Shown piece by piece: positions 32,251 through 43,400 of a DNA stretch of 64,000 bases. The DNA lies in NCBI RefSeq assembly GCF_017591425.1, contig NW_024466459.1:2790001-2854000 (forward strand), read 5' to 3'. The position numbers were made by a program, and so were the translations under genes. The first letter of the stretch is position 1; every line of letters begins with the position of its first letter. The notes under the pieces were generated by a model. That model was not told the DNA's origin. It ran no database searches and was given only the letters and a program-made list of their open reading frames with translations. The DNA is from Ochotona curzoniae (Eukaryota; Chordata; Mammalia; Lagomorpha; Ochotonidae).

Positions 32251-34880
32251 TCTGCCAGGAGAAGAGTTAGGGAAGAACAGAGGGTGGCCTTACAGGAGTA
32301 TTGTGTGCATGGCAAAGGACTTGGCATGGGTTTGTGCCCAGCAGGCAGGAGTGTCCCTGACTCCCCATTTTACTCACAGAGCCCACTCAACAGCTGCCCA
32401 GTCTGCCTACCCCAAGTCTCCTCCCCACACCCCTGCTGGGAAGGCTCTCCCCGTCTCACTCCTCCTCCAGTCTGTACTTGACTTGCAGCTACAATACATT
32501 GGACGTTTTTAGCTTATTTCTTGTTTCTCCCCTCTTCTGTGTCCCCACTGGTTCCTAGCAGCTGGTTATCTTCTCCTCTCCCCTGCTAGTGTCTGGGGGC
32601 TAGTGGTAGTGGTGGCATGTCTGGCTGTTGCCACAGGTGTCATGGAGGTGGTGGGTGTCATTCATCCAGTGGGGAGACCAGAAGCGCTGCACTGCCCTAC
32701 CCCCATAACAAAATAACCCAGCCCCAAATGTGGAGAGTGCCACAGCAGCCAGCATGTACACACAAGTGCTTAATGCATGCTTGCCACGGAATGGAGAGCT
32801 GTTCTTGCTGCTACTTAACACAGCTTGAGGATCACAACCCAATTCCTCTGGTGACCTGAGACTTCCTCCAGGGCCACAGGGCCAGGCTGCAGACTGCTCA
32901 GCACTGTGTTCTCCCGAGCACCCTGTGGACGCCAGCCCAGCTCTCTCTGCCAGACACTCGCGCATGGATTGCCCTCACAGGGATTCCCACTCCTCCCCAT
33001 ACACAAGTCCTCACCATGAGTCCACATGAAAAAATTCAGGACCTTGTGCTGAACTAGGCAAGGAACCAGCTACACAAGCCTTTGGGCCAGGCCCTAGCTG
33101 AGTCAGGCTCAGACAGCTGGGGGAGCCAGCAGCTTTTACTCTTCTCAAGAAAGGGCAGCAGGAGGGAGGGATGGGATGGAGGGGCAAGGGGTACTCAGGA
33201 GGCACAGGTTCCAAACTTGTCCCTGGCCCTGCACAGCCCAGGCACGGGGCACACGCATCCAGGTCTGTTAACTTCACCATGACCAGGTTTTAACAGCAAG
33301 GGGTTCCCTAGAAGTGAAGGACACGACCTGTAGGACACCCACTCCACACTGTGTGGCTTGGTGGGGCAGCAGGAAGCTGAGCTTGGGGTCTTTCCCACCT
33401 CTGCTGCCTCCACAGGCTGCCTGCCTCCCTGCCAAATGGGAACACCCACTTCCTCACCCAGTCGCATCCCGACATGCCCATGGGCAAGTCCCATGTGAAA
33501 GCCACTACTTCCCCTGCCTGCCAGTGCCCCTGCGCCATCTCCTTAAGATGCCCCTTGCCCCACCCAGGTCTCTTTGGGCACTATAGAAGTCCAGGGGTTG
33601 GCAACATACACCCCCTTCCTCTCCCACACCCTGCAGCCTTCTTGTCCTCCCCTCTCCAAGGTCCTGAGAGCTTGTGACAAGTCAGGATTACAAAGCCTTC
33701 TTAAGGAGCCATCACCCTAGCTGCAGCAAGGACCTGCTTGAGCTACCATATAGCTCCATGGCTGGGTCAGTGTCAACAGTGAGGCGGTGTCCCAGCTGGG
33801 AAGGCAGTCCACCTTCCCCAGCCAGCCACTGTTGGCCGTGTGTGAGCTGTTCAAACCAGTGTTCACAACGGCTCACTTCTCCCTCCTCCACTCCTCCCCA
33901 CCTACTCCAAACTCAAGAGTCAGGTCAGACTCTCAAAGCCCTGTGGTCAGCTAGCGGGGCCAGGCCTTCTCACATTAACCCTCCAGGGAACGGGACTTGT
34001 GTCCAAGGGCAGCCCTCGTCTCGCCAGTGCCTCAGCGCACCCACGGCCCTGCACGCAGGAGGTGAGAGTGCAGGCTTGGGTGGGGACGGTCTCACCCAGG
34101 AGGCACCCTGGCCACCAGGGACCCAGAGGTGGTGACTCCAGCCTCCTGCCCCATCTCGCCCTCTCACCACCCAGAAGCCAGAGCCAGGAATTCTCAGACA
34201 GGTGGGAGACTCCAGAAGGAGGGATTGTCCACCACGAGGGGCAACTGACGACTGTCCCCACAGTGCCCATGGCTGCGATTCCCTGAAGACAGGGCTTGGG
34301 CCCCCAACCCCCAGCACTATCTAGACTGCTAACTGGTCATGTCACGGGGTTGGCTGAGTCAGAGACGGGAAAGGGATTACAATGGCGGCCAGGGGACCTG
34401 GTCTGGTGTTCCCCTAGGATGGTTGTAGGGCAAGAACTTGCCCCCACTCCCATGACAACTGACTATGAGGTCCATTCTATCCAGACACTTGGGGGCTGCT
34501 TTGGACGGTCTGGTTACTGATAACCCCTGCGGGGGGGAGATCCCTTCCCTTCTCTGAGCAAGAGCTTCCCCAGGGAGTCAGCCCTGGAGCACCTTGTGAC
34601 TTGGAGCCCCTTGGCTCCCAGGAATTAGTGAAACCCCCTTCCTGGGTCCCAGGAAGCAAGACCGTTTCATTTCACTTAATGACTATCTTGCATCTTTCTT
34701 CAAACCCAGTTGCCGCTGCCACTGTCTCCGCGGCCAAATTCGGAAGTGGCAGACACAGATGAGTCTTCAGGGCACCCCGCACAGCTGCTGGCCGCTCGTG
34801 CGGTCGCTGCGCCCAGGCGGCCGGGAAGGTCCCTCCAGGGAAATAGGGCGACCCCTTCCCCGCGGCTGGGTTAAACGGGA

Positions 34881-34925
34881 GTGGAGGGGTGTGTGTGGGA
34901 GTGGAGGGGTGTGTGTGGGAGGGGA
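34881..34925 (+). repeat. Short tandem duplication, 20-bp unit
   Basis: GGAGTGGAGGGGTGTGTGTG occurs twice in succession inside the CpG island and is followed by a GGGGAGGGGA run. Confidence 0.85.
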
Positions 34926-35258
34926 GGGGAGAGGTCGGCCCGCGTAGACAGTCCCAGCCCAACAGGTGGGCTGCATTATCCGGATAATTTCCTCCAGCCG
35001 GTCCAAGTCCTTTGGGAAAGTCTGCCCCGGCTTGGGCGTGAGCACCCTACCCCGCGCGCAGCGCAGGAGGAGCGACAGCGCCGAGCCCCCCGTGCACCGG
35101 TCTCTCCCGGGCTTGAGGTTTCCCCAACCCGGTCCCTTCCAGACTGCGGGGCCACCCACCGGGGGCTCTCGGGCCGCCGCCCTGGGGAAAGGAGTGTAGC
35201 CGGCATGGGGGCTGAGGTCGCCCCTCACCGCTCTCGCTCCTGTCCTCCCGCCTCTTAC

Positions 35259-35400
35259 CTCGTTGGAGCCGCCTCGACCCCCAGCCGCAGGTGCCGTTCG
35301 GGGCTGCCCCGACGCCCGCCCCGTCCGGTCCGCCCGAGCCGCTGAGCGCCAGTGACCGTGGCCGTGGCCGCCGCAGTAGCCGGCGCGCGCGCCCGGGCCC
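35259..35400 (-). other. CACNG5: Candidate CACNG5 5' non-coding exon
   Basis: The 3' boundary is the consensus donor ACGAG|GTAAGAG (last exonic base 35,259). The 5' boundary is unknown; GC boxes at 35,414-35,452 place a likely start near 35,350-35,400. It would splice to the acceptor at 5740-5739 to reach the start codon. Proposed from splice signals and human gene structure. Confidence 0.35.
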
Positions 35401-35596
35401 GGGAGGGCGGGAAGGGGCGGTCCGGGGCGGGGCCTCCGCACTGCCGGGGCGGCGGACGGGCTCTGGGACCCGGCGGACGAGGCTCCTGATCGCGGGGTGC
35501 CCACCTGGGGTCTGCGTGGGGAACAGAGGGTCCTGAGGACGCCGGAGGGTTCGCCTCGGGCTCCCCTCGGATTCCAGCCGCGCGCGCCGCCGCCCG

Positions 35597-35625
35597 TGAT
35601 GGTGATGCTGGTGGTGGTGGTGGTA
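35597..35625 (+). repeat. (GGT)n-rich trinucleotide run
   Basis: GTGATGGTGATGCTGG followed by four consecutive TGG units at the upstream edge of the CpG island. Confidence 0.8.
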
Positions 35626-36362
35626 ACAGTCCCCCCAGCTGGTGGTTACTGGAAGCGAGGCACCCGGGGCGTGTAGGAAGTCGGTTAAGCCGCGCTCTGT
35701 CCCCTGTCTCTCAGGAGAACACCGAGGTTGCTGCGGCGGCTCCGGCTCAACCTGGCCAGGCAGGTAGGACAGGTGGAAGCCGGGGACTAGCTCCTCTGGC
35801 TCTAGTGAGTATCCGTTGGTCCCTGCCCCGGGCTCCTGGAGGTGGGAAGGAGTGTGCTTCCCACCCCTATCAGGATCACCCCCATAAAGTGGAGGGGTGA
35901 TGTGGGGAGCAGTGCTGCCCAGCTGCATGGGCCCGTGAGGACTTGCACAGCTCAAGCTTGTGTAAAGAGACACACCAGCTTTCTTGTTTAGGTCTTGGAC
36001 TTCCCCCCGGCAGCCATCTCTTCCCGGCTGGAAGTGCTTCTCGGCACCCCTCGACGTCCCCAGGGGTCAGGCCTCTGAACCCCCTAGTGGCTGTCCACAT
36101 TTCTCAACTGGGTGGCTCAGATTGCCAACCGGTGTCACCCCAAGGTCTTCTGAATGCACCAGTGTCTGCTTTCCCCTGGGCTTGCTTTGTTCTCTGCCTG
36201 GAAAACTCCTATACATCCTTCAAGCCCCAATTCAGTTTTTTCCCTCTAACCCCAGAATTATCATCTCTTTCCTCCTCTGGGCACAGGAACTCTAGTCCAG
36301 TCTCACTCGTGAGGAGTTGGTTGTCTGTGATTTGCTCTGATCTGAGTTCCTTCAAGGCAGGA

Positions 36363-36752
36363 CTCCTGACACACAATAGGTCCCAACACACAGTAGGTCT
36401 CTACACACAGTAGCAGGTGCTGGCATGCAGTAGGTCCTAACACACAGCAGGTCCTGTCACACATCAGGTCCCAACACACAGCAGGTCCCATCACAGCAGG
36501 TCCCATCACACAGCAGGTCCTGGCACACAGTAAGTCTCTAAACACAGCAGGTCCTATCACACATCAGGTCCCGACACACAGCAGGTCCCGACACACAGTA
36601 GGTCCCATCACAGCAGGTCCCGATATACAGCAGGTCCTGATATGCAGCAAGCCGTGTCACATAGTAGGTCCCAACACACAGTAGGTCTCTACACACAACA
36701 GGTCCTGTCACACAGCAGGTCCTATCACACAATAGGTCCTGGTACACAGTGG
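36363..36752 (+). repeat. Minisatellite, ~17-bp unit
   Basis: About 390 bp of degenerate units of the form AGGTCCCAACACACAGC, with variants AGGTCCTGTCACACAGC and AGGTCTCTACACACAGT. Some copies are shortened. The Cys-rich open frames on the opposite strand are translations of the repeat, not a gene. Confidence 0.92.
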
Positions 36753-37179
36753 TTGCATCATTAGTTTTGGTGGTATGGGGAGAGGGCTATGAGTTGGGTA
36801 CATTTCACCAAGACAAAAAGGAGAATGCTGCTAAGCAAATGCCTGGGTGGGGCTTGTCTGTGATACAAGAAGGTGAAAAGGAGCCAGAGTGGTACCAGGA
36901 GATGGGCCTTTCTCATGCTCTGAAGTCCTGAGAGGCGGGCTGGGGACCCATGGCCTGTGTGGTCCATTCTGCTGGGCGCAGTCAAGGCCTCAGGCTGCTT
37001 GACTGAGGGGTGCCAGGGTGCCCACTGGCTCGCCCTCCAGCATCCCTCTCCTGTCTCCGTGTCTGTGCTCTGTGGGTCACCCTGTGACATCCCAAGAGAG
37101 GTGACAGATCAGGGGATTGTCCTCCCTAGAGAGACCTCCCCCAGCCACTGTGCCATAAGGACAGTTAGGGGGCATTGTG

Positions 37180-37300
37180 GAAGGGGGCCTTCAGCCTGGC
37201 CCTGCCCCAAACAAGCTGTGTGACCTCACGCAAGTTTCTTGACTTCTCAGAACTCTTGCCTCTTTGAATTCTTCATCATTTCTGAGTCAGGGGATGTGTT
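37180..37300 (+). mobile_element. MIR-like relic
   Basis: CAAGCTGTGTGACCTCACGC, AAGTTTCTTGACTTCTCAGA and CTCTTTGAATTCTTCATC match MIR order. Confidence 0.55.
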
Positions 37301-38010
37301 TCCCTCTCAGCTCTGGACTCCTACAAAATGGCCCTTTTGCTGGCCTCCCCTTGCTTTGGTGGTATCTGAGCCAGATCAGGCATACATGACTCTCTGATCT
37401 AGTCCTGAAGGAGGAGCCGGCAGATGGAGTGCTGGGGAAGGGGCTTCAGGCAGACGGGCCACCACGGGCTGAGGTCTGAGGCCGTGGAATTTCGCCTCCA
37501 GTGGAAGGGCAGACAGGCTGGAATTGGGGGCAGGGAGCAAGGAGATTGGGGAGAGGACACAGCAGAGAAAAATTGGGGCTGGAACATGAGATGCTCTGGG
37601 TCCAGGACCCACAAATCCCCTTGAGGGTACACACTGGCACCTGTGCGCCCTGGGTGCGCAGTGGACAGTTCCAGTCATGAGGCAGGCAGGGGCTGGCGGG
37701 GGCGTGTCGGAGCTGATCACTGTAGACATGCTGGGAAAGTGCTGGAGGTGTGAAAGCCAGCAGCTGTGCCTGTGGACGCGGGGACTCCAGGCCCGATGAA
37801 TAATGGAGCAGCTTTGGATCTCTGGATCTCTTTTTCTGTTCCTCTCAATAATTCATGCATTCCCCATTGGTAGAGAAGTTGCATAAAAACTCTGCTTTCT
37901 CTGAATCCCAGAGCAGTCTGGGCACATCTGAGGATGGCACACATGCACTTGCGATCAGCACTGTGGAGTCCTCCCCCGGCAGCAGGTCCAGGGGTCCCTG
38001 GAAGAGGCAG

Positions 38011-38028
38011 GGCAGCCCCCTGCTGGCT
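38011..38028 (-). promoter_or_regulatory. Candidate CTCF site
   Basis: On the minus strand, AGCCAGCAGGGGGCTGCC matches the CCAGCAGGGGGC core of strong CTCF sites. It lies in the intergenic interval ~2.3 kb beyond the CACNG5 CpG island. Confidence 0.45.
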
Positions 38029-38484
38029 CTGTGCATGGCGAGCTGGTGACTTGGGTCCCAGGCCAGGTGCATCCGTTAGGAACCACTGAGTGCTCTACCA
38101 TCCTCCATCCCCTGTCCTTGGGAGTGGCCCTGTCACTCTGCATTCCAGGTCATGCCCAGCACAACTCCCTGGATGGCCTCTGACACACTCATGAGCCAGG
38201 CAAAATGTTTCCTTCCAGCCACGGAGCTGCAGATGGCCGGGGGGCTGCAGGGGAGGGGGTGGGGGCTGAGAGGGCTGGGGAGGCAGTCAGCCTGGCAGAG
38301 CGTGGATTGGCCTGGGCTGAGTCTCCCTTCTGCTGTCTCCAGTGCAAGGACTCGTTTGCCGAGGAACTAAAGGGCTATGCTCTGCTTGCAGCAAGGAGAT
38401 GAACAGAGGGAACTCAAACTCCAGGTCTCAGTAGCTAGCAGCGCTGATGCAAGGTGACCTGTATCAGGAAGATGAAGGCACCTT

Positions 38485-38815
38485 TATATGCACAATGCTT
38501 CACCTGGCTAATCCTCTGCCTTAAAGTGCTAATATTACATGTGGACATTGTTTCATGTCCTTGCTGCTCCATTTCCCATCTAGCTCCCTGCTTGTGGCCT
38601 GGGAAAGCAGTCAAGGACGGCGCAATGTCTTGGGACCCTGCACTCATGTGGGAGACCCAGAAGAAGCTCCAGACTCCTGCTTCAGATCAGCTCAGCTCTG
38701 GGCATTTGGCCATTTGGGGAGTGAACCAGTGGATGAGTAATCTTTCTGTTCTTTCTCTCCAAAAATCTGCCTTTCTAGTAAAAATGAACAAATCTTTATA
38801 AAAATATATAAATAC
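38485..38815 (+). mobile_element. CSINE
   Basis: CCTGGCTAATCCTCTGCCTT head, CATTTCCCATCTAGCTCCCT, GGGAAAGCAGTCAAGGACGG, TGTGGGAGACCCAGAAGAAG and a CTGCCTTTCTAGTAAAAATG tail. Confidence 0.85.
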
Positions 38816-41164
38816 AAAGAATAGCTCATTTATAATGTTGGTTAAAATCATGAAGAACTGCTAAATCACTAGGTGGATTAATAGTTCAACTTCAAATTAA
38901 TGTGTGGAAATATTTTCAACCAATCCCAGGATAGGGGAGATGGGAGTGCCTTAGCAGGTCCATGGTCAAGTGTGAGCTGGGTATGACTGGAAGGCATATG
39001 GCGGAGTGTCAGGCGACTCAGCAGAGGGAAGGGGAGTGGAGCAGACAGAGTTGGGCATGGGCAGAGCAGCAGGAACTGAGCTTAGGATGTTCAGACACTG
39101 TGAAGAGTGGGTAAATACTACTAAGTCCTACTAGTACCCTTGCCTAGTACTCACTCTGCTGAGTACATTGCCCATGTGGCTGCTGGCCTGACAAGCAGGG
39201 ATGTTACTGTCTCCTAGCTCCAGAGGTGGAAGTGGATGTGTAGACACATGATTTGCAGAAACGGCCACCATTGTCCATACCGCGAGAATGTGCAGCCGCC
39301 AGATGCTTCCAGCTGTCCCCTGCTCTGGCCAGGGGAACCGGGAGCTGTGCTAGGCCCTATGAGCCACAGGGCTGGACACACAGGGCTCTGGAGTGACTGG
39401 GCTACCGGGCAAAAGCATTTCAAGAAGCAAGGTTGTCCTGGTGAGGGAAGCCGGGCTCCCACATGGCACTTCCTGCCTTAGCTTGATCGGGAAGGCGGGC
39501 TGCATGTTGTGATATGCTAAGGCCCAGGGCAGCTTGCTCAGGCCCTTGCTCCTCCTGGCCTCTGCACCCAGCCCTGAAAGTGCCCCACTCTTTGCCTTTT
39601 CCTGGACTTGACATCCAGGATCCACAATGATCCTGGTTCTACCTCTCCCTTCCTCCACTCACTCAGACCTCACCACATCCTTCCTTTTTCTATTGCCCTG
39701 CTCCATTTGGTCTAAGCTGTTGGCCATGCCCCCGCCCGGCCCCTCTCCTTTTGGCAGTCCCACAAGTGCACAGCTTAGAGAAGGTGCTTGTGCCTACTCT
39801 AGATGCAGCAAGGGCTGAAGGCTGGGAGCCTTCACATGGCCCTGGGGTCCCTGCCCGGTGACTGGGCCACTGTCTGCTCCTGCTGGCCCTTTTCCAAGCT
39901 GCCTGCCTGCCCCCCTGAGACCAGCTGTTCAGCCTCAGCTCTCATCCTCTGTCCCCTTGGTAACCAGATGATAGCTTATAACACAGTTTCAAGGGCAGGG
40001 GAACCCGGCTACCAAGGAAGACATCTCATGGTTTTGATGGCTGAGCAAGCCATGGGACATTCAAGACAATGACACTTCACTGACTGGGACCCTGGGTGCA
40101 GGAGAATGTCCTAGGGGCCAAAGAGAAAAAATTGCGGGCAGGAATGTTGCTCAAATAGGTCAGCAGCTGGACAGCTCCCTGGGGCGCTGGGAGCCCTGGC
40201 GCTGGGGGAGGCTCAGTGAGGAAGGTGATTCATGCCGACAAGCCCCTGGCTCTACGTGGGTCTACCCGGCCTTGGAGGACTTCTGTGATGACTCGTGTCC
40301 TCGAGCCTCAGGGTATGCTGATGGCATCCGATTAGCCAGCGGTAGTGTGGGTCCACATGGCCAAGGCACTAACTGTGCCAGGTGACAAGCACACGGTGCC
40401 CGAGAACTTCTGCCGGGAGGGCCGGTTCCTGATGATAGCAACTGCCCTGGTCCCATGCTTGGCAAGCCTGTGGCTAATCCCAAAGGCAGGTAGCAGGCAG
40501 CTCAGCTCACCCACAACCAGGCCGAGGAGCAGGGCCTGAGTGTGTGTGTGTGCGTGCAGAGGAATCACAAAACAAAGACAAGAACCCTGGAGGGGGAGGA
40601 TGGGAGTGAGGAGGAAGGAAAGGGCAGTGTTTCCTTGTATTACGTACGAAGAGAACAGTCCAGCCTCACCCCCGGCTCCTGGATGGCAGAAAATAGCTTC
40701 TTAAATAGCCATTTCCTACCTTTGAAGTTCATGTCCACAGTCCTGGAAGATGTAGGGAGAGCGGTTCAGCGGTTCGCTTGGCAGGAGCTGTCTGGGTAGG
40801 AAGCTGTGGGTGCCTTGGAGGAACCAGCCAGTGGGACAGGAGGCTGGTGTGCTCCCTCCCACCTCCACCCACGGAACATGGCGGTGTCTCCAACCCAATT
40901 TCCTTATCAGGGACCCACTGGCCCCCAGCTGGGATAGGTCAAACCCCTATCCCAGGCAGGGACTAGATCTCGAGGAAAAGGGCGATTCTAAGATTGACTC
41001 CTCCGGCAGGAATCTGCTGATGAATATTCACCACTTTACTCCATGCAGGTGAGTGGGAATCACCCTGAAAGCCCAGTATTGGGGGGTTAATTAGTTCAAG
41101 GGATCACGCCCATGGGGTAGGATAGCCATGGAGCCATTAAAGGTAAAGGAATTTTGGGAGGGAA

Positions 41165-41435
41165 GTGTAAGTATTGTGGCACAGTGGACCACGCCGTATT
41201 TGGGACATCCACACCCTACACTTCTGATCCACCTCTTACTGAGGCACCAGGGAAGCAGCCGAGGTTGGCCCCAGTACTTGGGTTCCTGCCTTCCACATGG
41301 GAGACCCAGATGGAGCTCTGGGCTCCTGGATCTAGCCTGTTCCAGACCTGGCTGCAGTGGGCCCTTAAGGAGTGACCCAGTAGATACAAGATCTCTTTAT
41401 CACTTGGCCTTTCAAATAATAAAGGTTTTAAAGAG
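41165..41435 (+). mobile_element. CSINE (shortened)
   Basis: AAGTATTGTGGCACAGTGGA head, CACATGGGAGACCCAGATGG, GGAGTGACCCAGTAGATACA and CCTTTCAAATAATAAAGG tail. The first half is shortened. Confidence 0.75.
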
Positions 41436-41611
41436 TATTCATACAGTAGGATCCTCTTCATGAAAGGGCAGGGGGTTAGCTGCACATGCATTGTGGAGGA
41501 CAGAGAGGATGGCTGACACACACCTGAGTGTCGGCGGTTCTTAACCCTAAGAGACAGTAGGGGTGGTTGTTACATTACGCCGCACTCTTCCGTGTTGATC
41601 AAGGTTTGCTT

Positions 41612-41890
41612 CATTTCATTGATTTGTAAGCGAGACCAAGGGACAAAGACAGGAGCTCCCATCCCCTGGTTCACCCTAAAATGCCCACAATAGCTGGGAT
41701 GGGGCCAGGGTGAAGCTGGGAGCCCAGGACTCAATCAAGGTCTTGCGCATACCTGGGGCCCAAGCCTGAGCCAGCATCTGCTGCCTCCCAGTGTGGCCTT
41801 CGCAGGAAGGTGGGCTGGAAGTGGAGCTGAGATTGGAATGCAGGTGCTCCAACACAGGGTGTGGATGCCCGAGTGGTGACTTCAAGCACC
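41612..41890 (-). mobile_element. CSINE, reverse orientation
   Basis: CATCCCCTGGTTCACCCTAA, GCTGGGAGCCCAGGACTCA, ATCTGCTGCCTCCCAGTG and GGAAGTGGAGCTGAGATTGG are the reversed second-subtype landmarks. Confidence 0.7.
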
Positions 41891-42129
41891 ACCAGCAAGT
41901 TTTGCTGTATAAACATTATCTGAGAAATAACACTTATTATCTGTTCCTGCAAACCATCACTATCCTGAGATGCCACATTTTAGTTGTATCTTGGGATGAC
42001 ATTTTCTGTGCAGATCGGAGCTGAGAGCCGGAAGCTGGAATTTTCAAACTGGTGCTTACCATGGGTCCAAAGAGGAACATGCTCCAGGGTATCAGCCTGA
42101 CCCCTCCTAGTTGGAAATAACATTTCAAT

Positions 42130-42850
42130 ATATATATTTTCTTAAACAGCAGTTTATTGAGATGAACTATGAAGTCACAGCATAGAAGCAAGCTTGTTAA
42201 AGGGAGCGGTCCTGTGGCACTCAGTGCATGCACAATGTTGTGTGTCCATCATGGCTCCCGAGATCCCAAACACGTGATCCCAAGACGAAACTGTGCCCAT
42301 GCAGCAGCAGCCCCTCCATTCCCTCTGTGCACAAGCCAAGGGCAGCACCACCACTTTGCATCCTGTGTGCGTGCACTTAACCTGCCTGGATATTTTGCAC
42401 CTGTCCTCAAACAGCACAGGGCTCTCCATGGTGTTCTTGCCTCAGAACACCATGTTCTCAAGGCATGTCCACATGGGAGCATGTTATCTGTCCCCTTTTT
42501 AAAATGACTGGTTAATATCCCATTACATGTGTACAATCACACTTTGTCTCTCTGATCACCTGTTGAAAATCTGAGTCACTTCGCTTTTTGGCTGTTGCAA
42601 ATGGTGCTGCTGTGAACATAGGGCCACCCATGTGGTTAAGAATTCCTGTTCTAATTCCAGTGAGTTTGCGCCGTGGAGCAGAATTGCTTGATCAAGTGGG
42701 AACTCTACCTTCGGCTCTTTCAGATCTGCCAGGCGGTTCTCCTGGGAAGCTGCAGTGTGTCGCACTCCCGTCGGTCTCGTACCAAGCTTCCGATTTCTTC
42801 ACACCCTTGCCTACAGTTGTTCTCTCCTTGCCTTTGGGCGACAACGTCGA
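42130..42850 (-). mobile_element. LINE-1 (L1MB-like) 3' relic, reverse orientation
   Basis: CAGTTTATTGAGATGAACTA, GTTAATATCCCATTACATGT, TTTTTGGCTGTTGCAAATGG, GCAGAATTGCTTGATCAAG and CACACCCTTGCCTACAGTTG follow, in order, the reversed non-coding 3' end of an old LINE-1. No reading frame survives. Confidence 0.7.
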
Positions 42851-43264
42851 CACCTCAGTGGGTGTGGAGGGAGGGGCGCTGATCTGTGGTGCAAGGAGGT
42901 GAAGGAAATGCTTGCTGACTCCCACGGCTGCAGCAAGCAGGTTTCTCTGCAGACAGGCCTGCCTTGGCCTGTCTCGAAGCTTCAGCCCCTGGACATCTTG
43001 ATTAAGAATGACAAATATCTCCAAGACCACAGTATGGCTACTCCTCTGCTTCCCGCCCCCATCACTGCCATCTACTGGCAGATGCATACAATTGCGGGCA
43101 GGGCTCAGTCCTTCATAGGACAAAGGTAAGTGCAGACAGCTGAGTTCTGCCACCAAGCAAAGCACGGATGGCCCCAGGGCCAAAGGACAGGGGCTCTGCA
43201 CATCTGTCACCCCATCCTCCCAGGGTGGGACCTCAGTGGCCAGAGAGCAGACTCTTGGGAGTAA

Positions 43265-43400
43265 AACGAGTCTGAGACGGAACCTGGTCTCTGGCTGCCA
43301 CTGACCAAGATACTTGGGCAAAATCCTTGGTCCCTCTAGGTTTTGGTAAGACGAGCACCACTTTGAGAAACTGAAGAGATCAGAGGAGATGATGTGTTCA
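43265..43400 (+). mobile_element. MIR-like relic
   Basis: CTGGTCTCTGGCTGCCACTG, ACTTGGGCAAAATCCTTGGT and TGAGAAACTGAAGAGATCAG follow the MIR core-to-3' order. Confidence 0.4.

Larger units (their letters stand above)
5739..35258 (-). other. CACNG5: Proposed first intron of CACNG5
   Basis: A ~29.5-kb interval between the likely acceptor at 5740-5739 and the donor proposed inside the CpG island at 35,258-35,257. It is classed as intron by inference: human CACNG5 also has a distant non-coding first exon, and no coding exon was found here. Repeats and candidate regulatory sites in it are listed separately. Stretches with nothing recognised include 6060-6640, 6980-7800, 12,560-13,020, 19,420-20,160, 21,190-22,830, 23,710-24,580, 25,000-27,410 (apart from short CA and G runs), 28,370-28,980, 29,120-29,730, 30,480-31,610 and 32,250-34,700. 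Confidence 0.6.
34720..35750. promoter_or_regulatory. CACNG5: CpG island, inferred CACNG5 promoter
   Basis: The window's only strong CpG island: about 1 kb with very dense CG dinucleotides and GC boxes (GGGGCGG) at 35,414-35,420, 35,424-35,430 and 35,446-35,452. It contains a consensus minus-strand donor (ACGAG|GTAAGAG) at 35,259/35,258. It sits between the PRKCA 3' end and the CACNG5 coding exons, as expected for the distant 5' exon of CACNG5. Assignment to CACNG5 is inference. No TATA box is obvious, as is common for CpG-island promoters. Confidence 0.65.

Noticed and set aside
34105..34135. CCACCAGGGACCC as a CTCF site
   Set aside because: Diverges from the core after CCACCAGGG; weaker than the two sites reported.
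34767..35973. Long Pro/Arg/Gly-rich open frames on the minus strand in the CpG island
   Set aside because: High GC content removes stop codons by chance. Composition is low-complexity and two frames overlap each other; the segment is better explained as promoter and 5' UTR.
36303..36747. Cys-rich repeated open frames (CVLGP-, CCVTG-like units)
   Set aside because: They translate the 17-bp minisatellite. A 17-bp unit shifts frame each copy and has no coding constraint.
36363..36752. Regular short repeats considered as a CRISPR array
   Set aside because: Units are contiguous and degenerate with no unique spacers, and the genome is mammalian.
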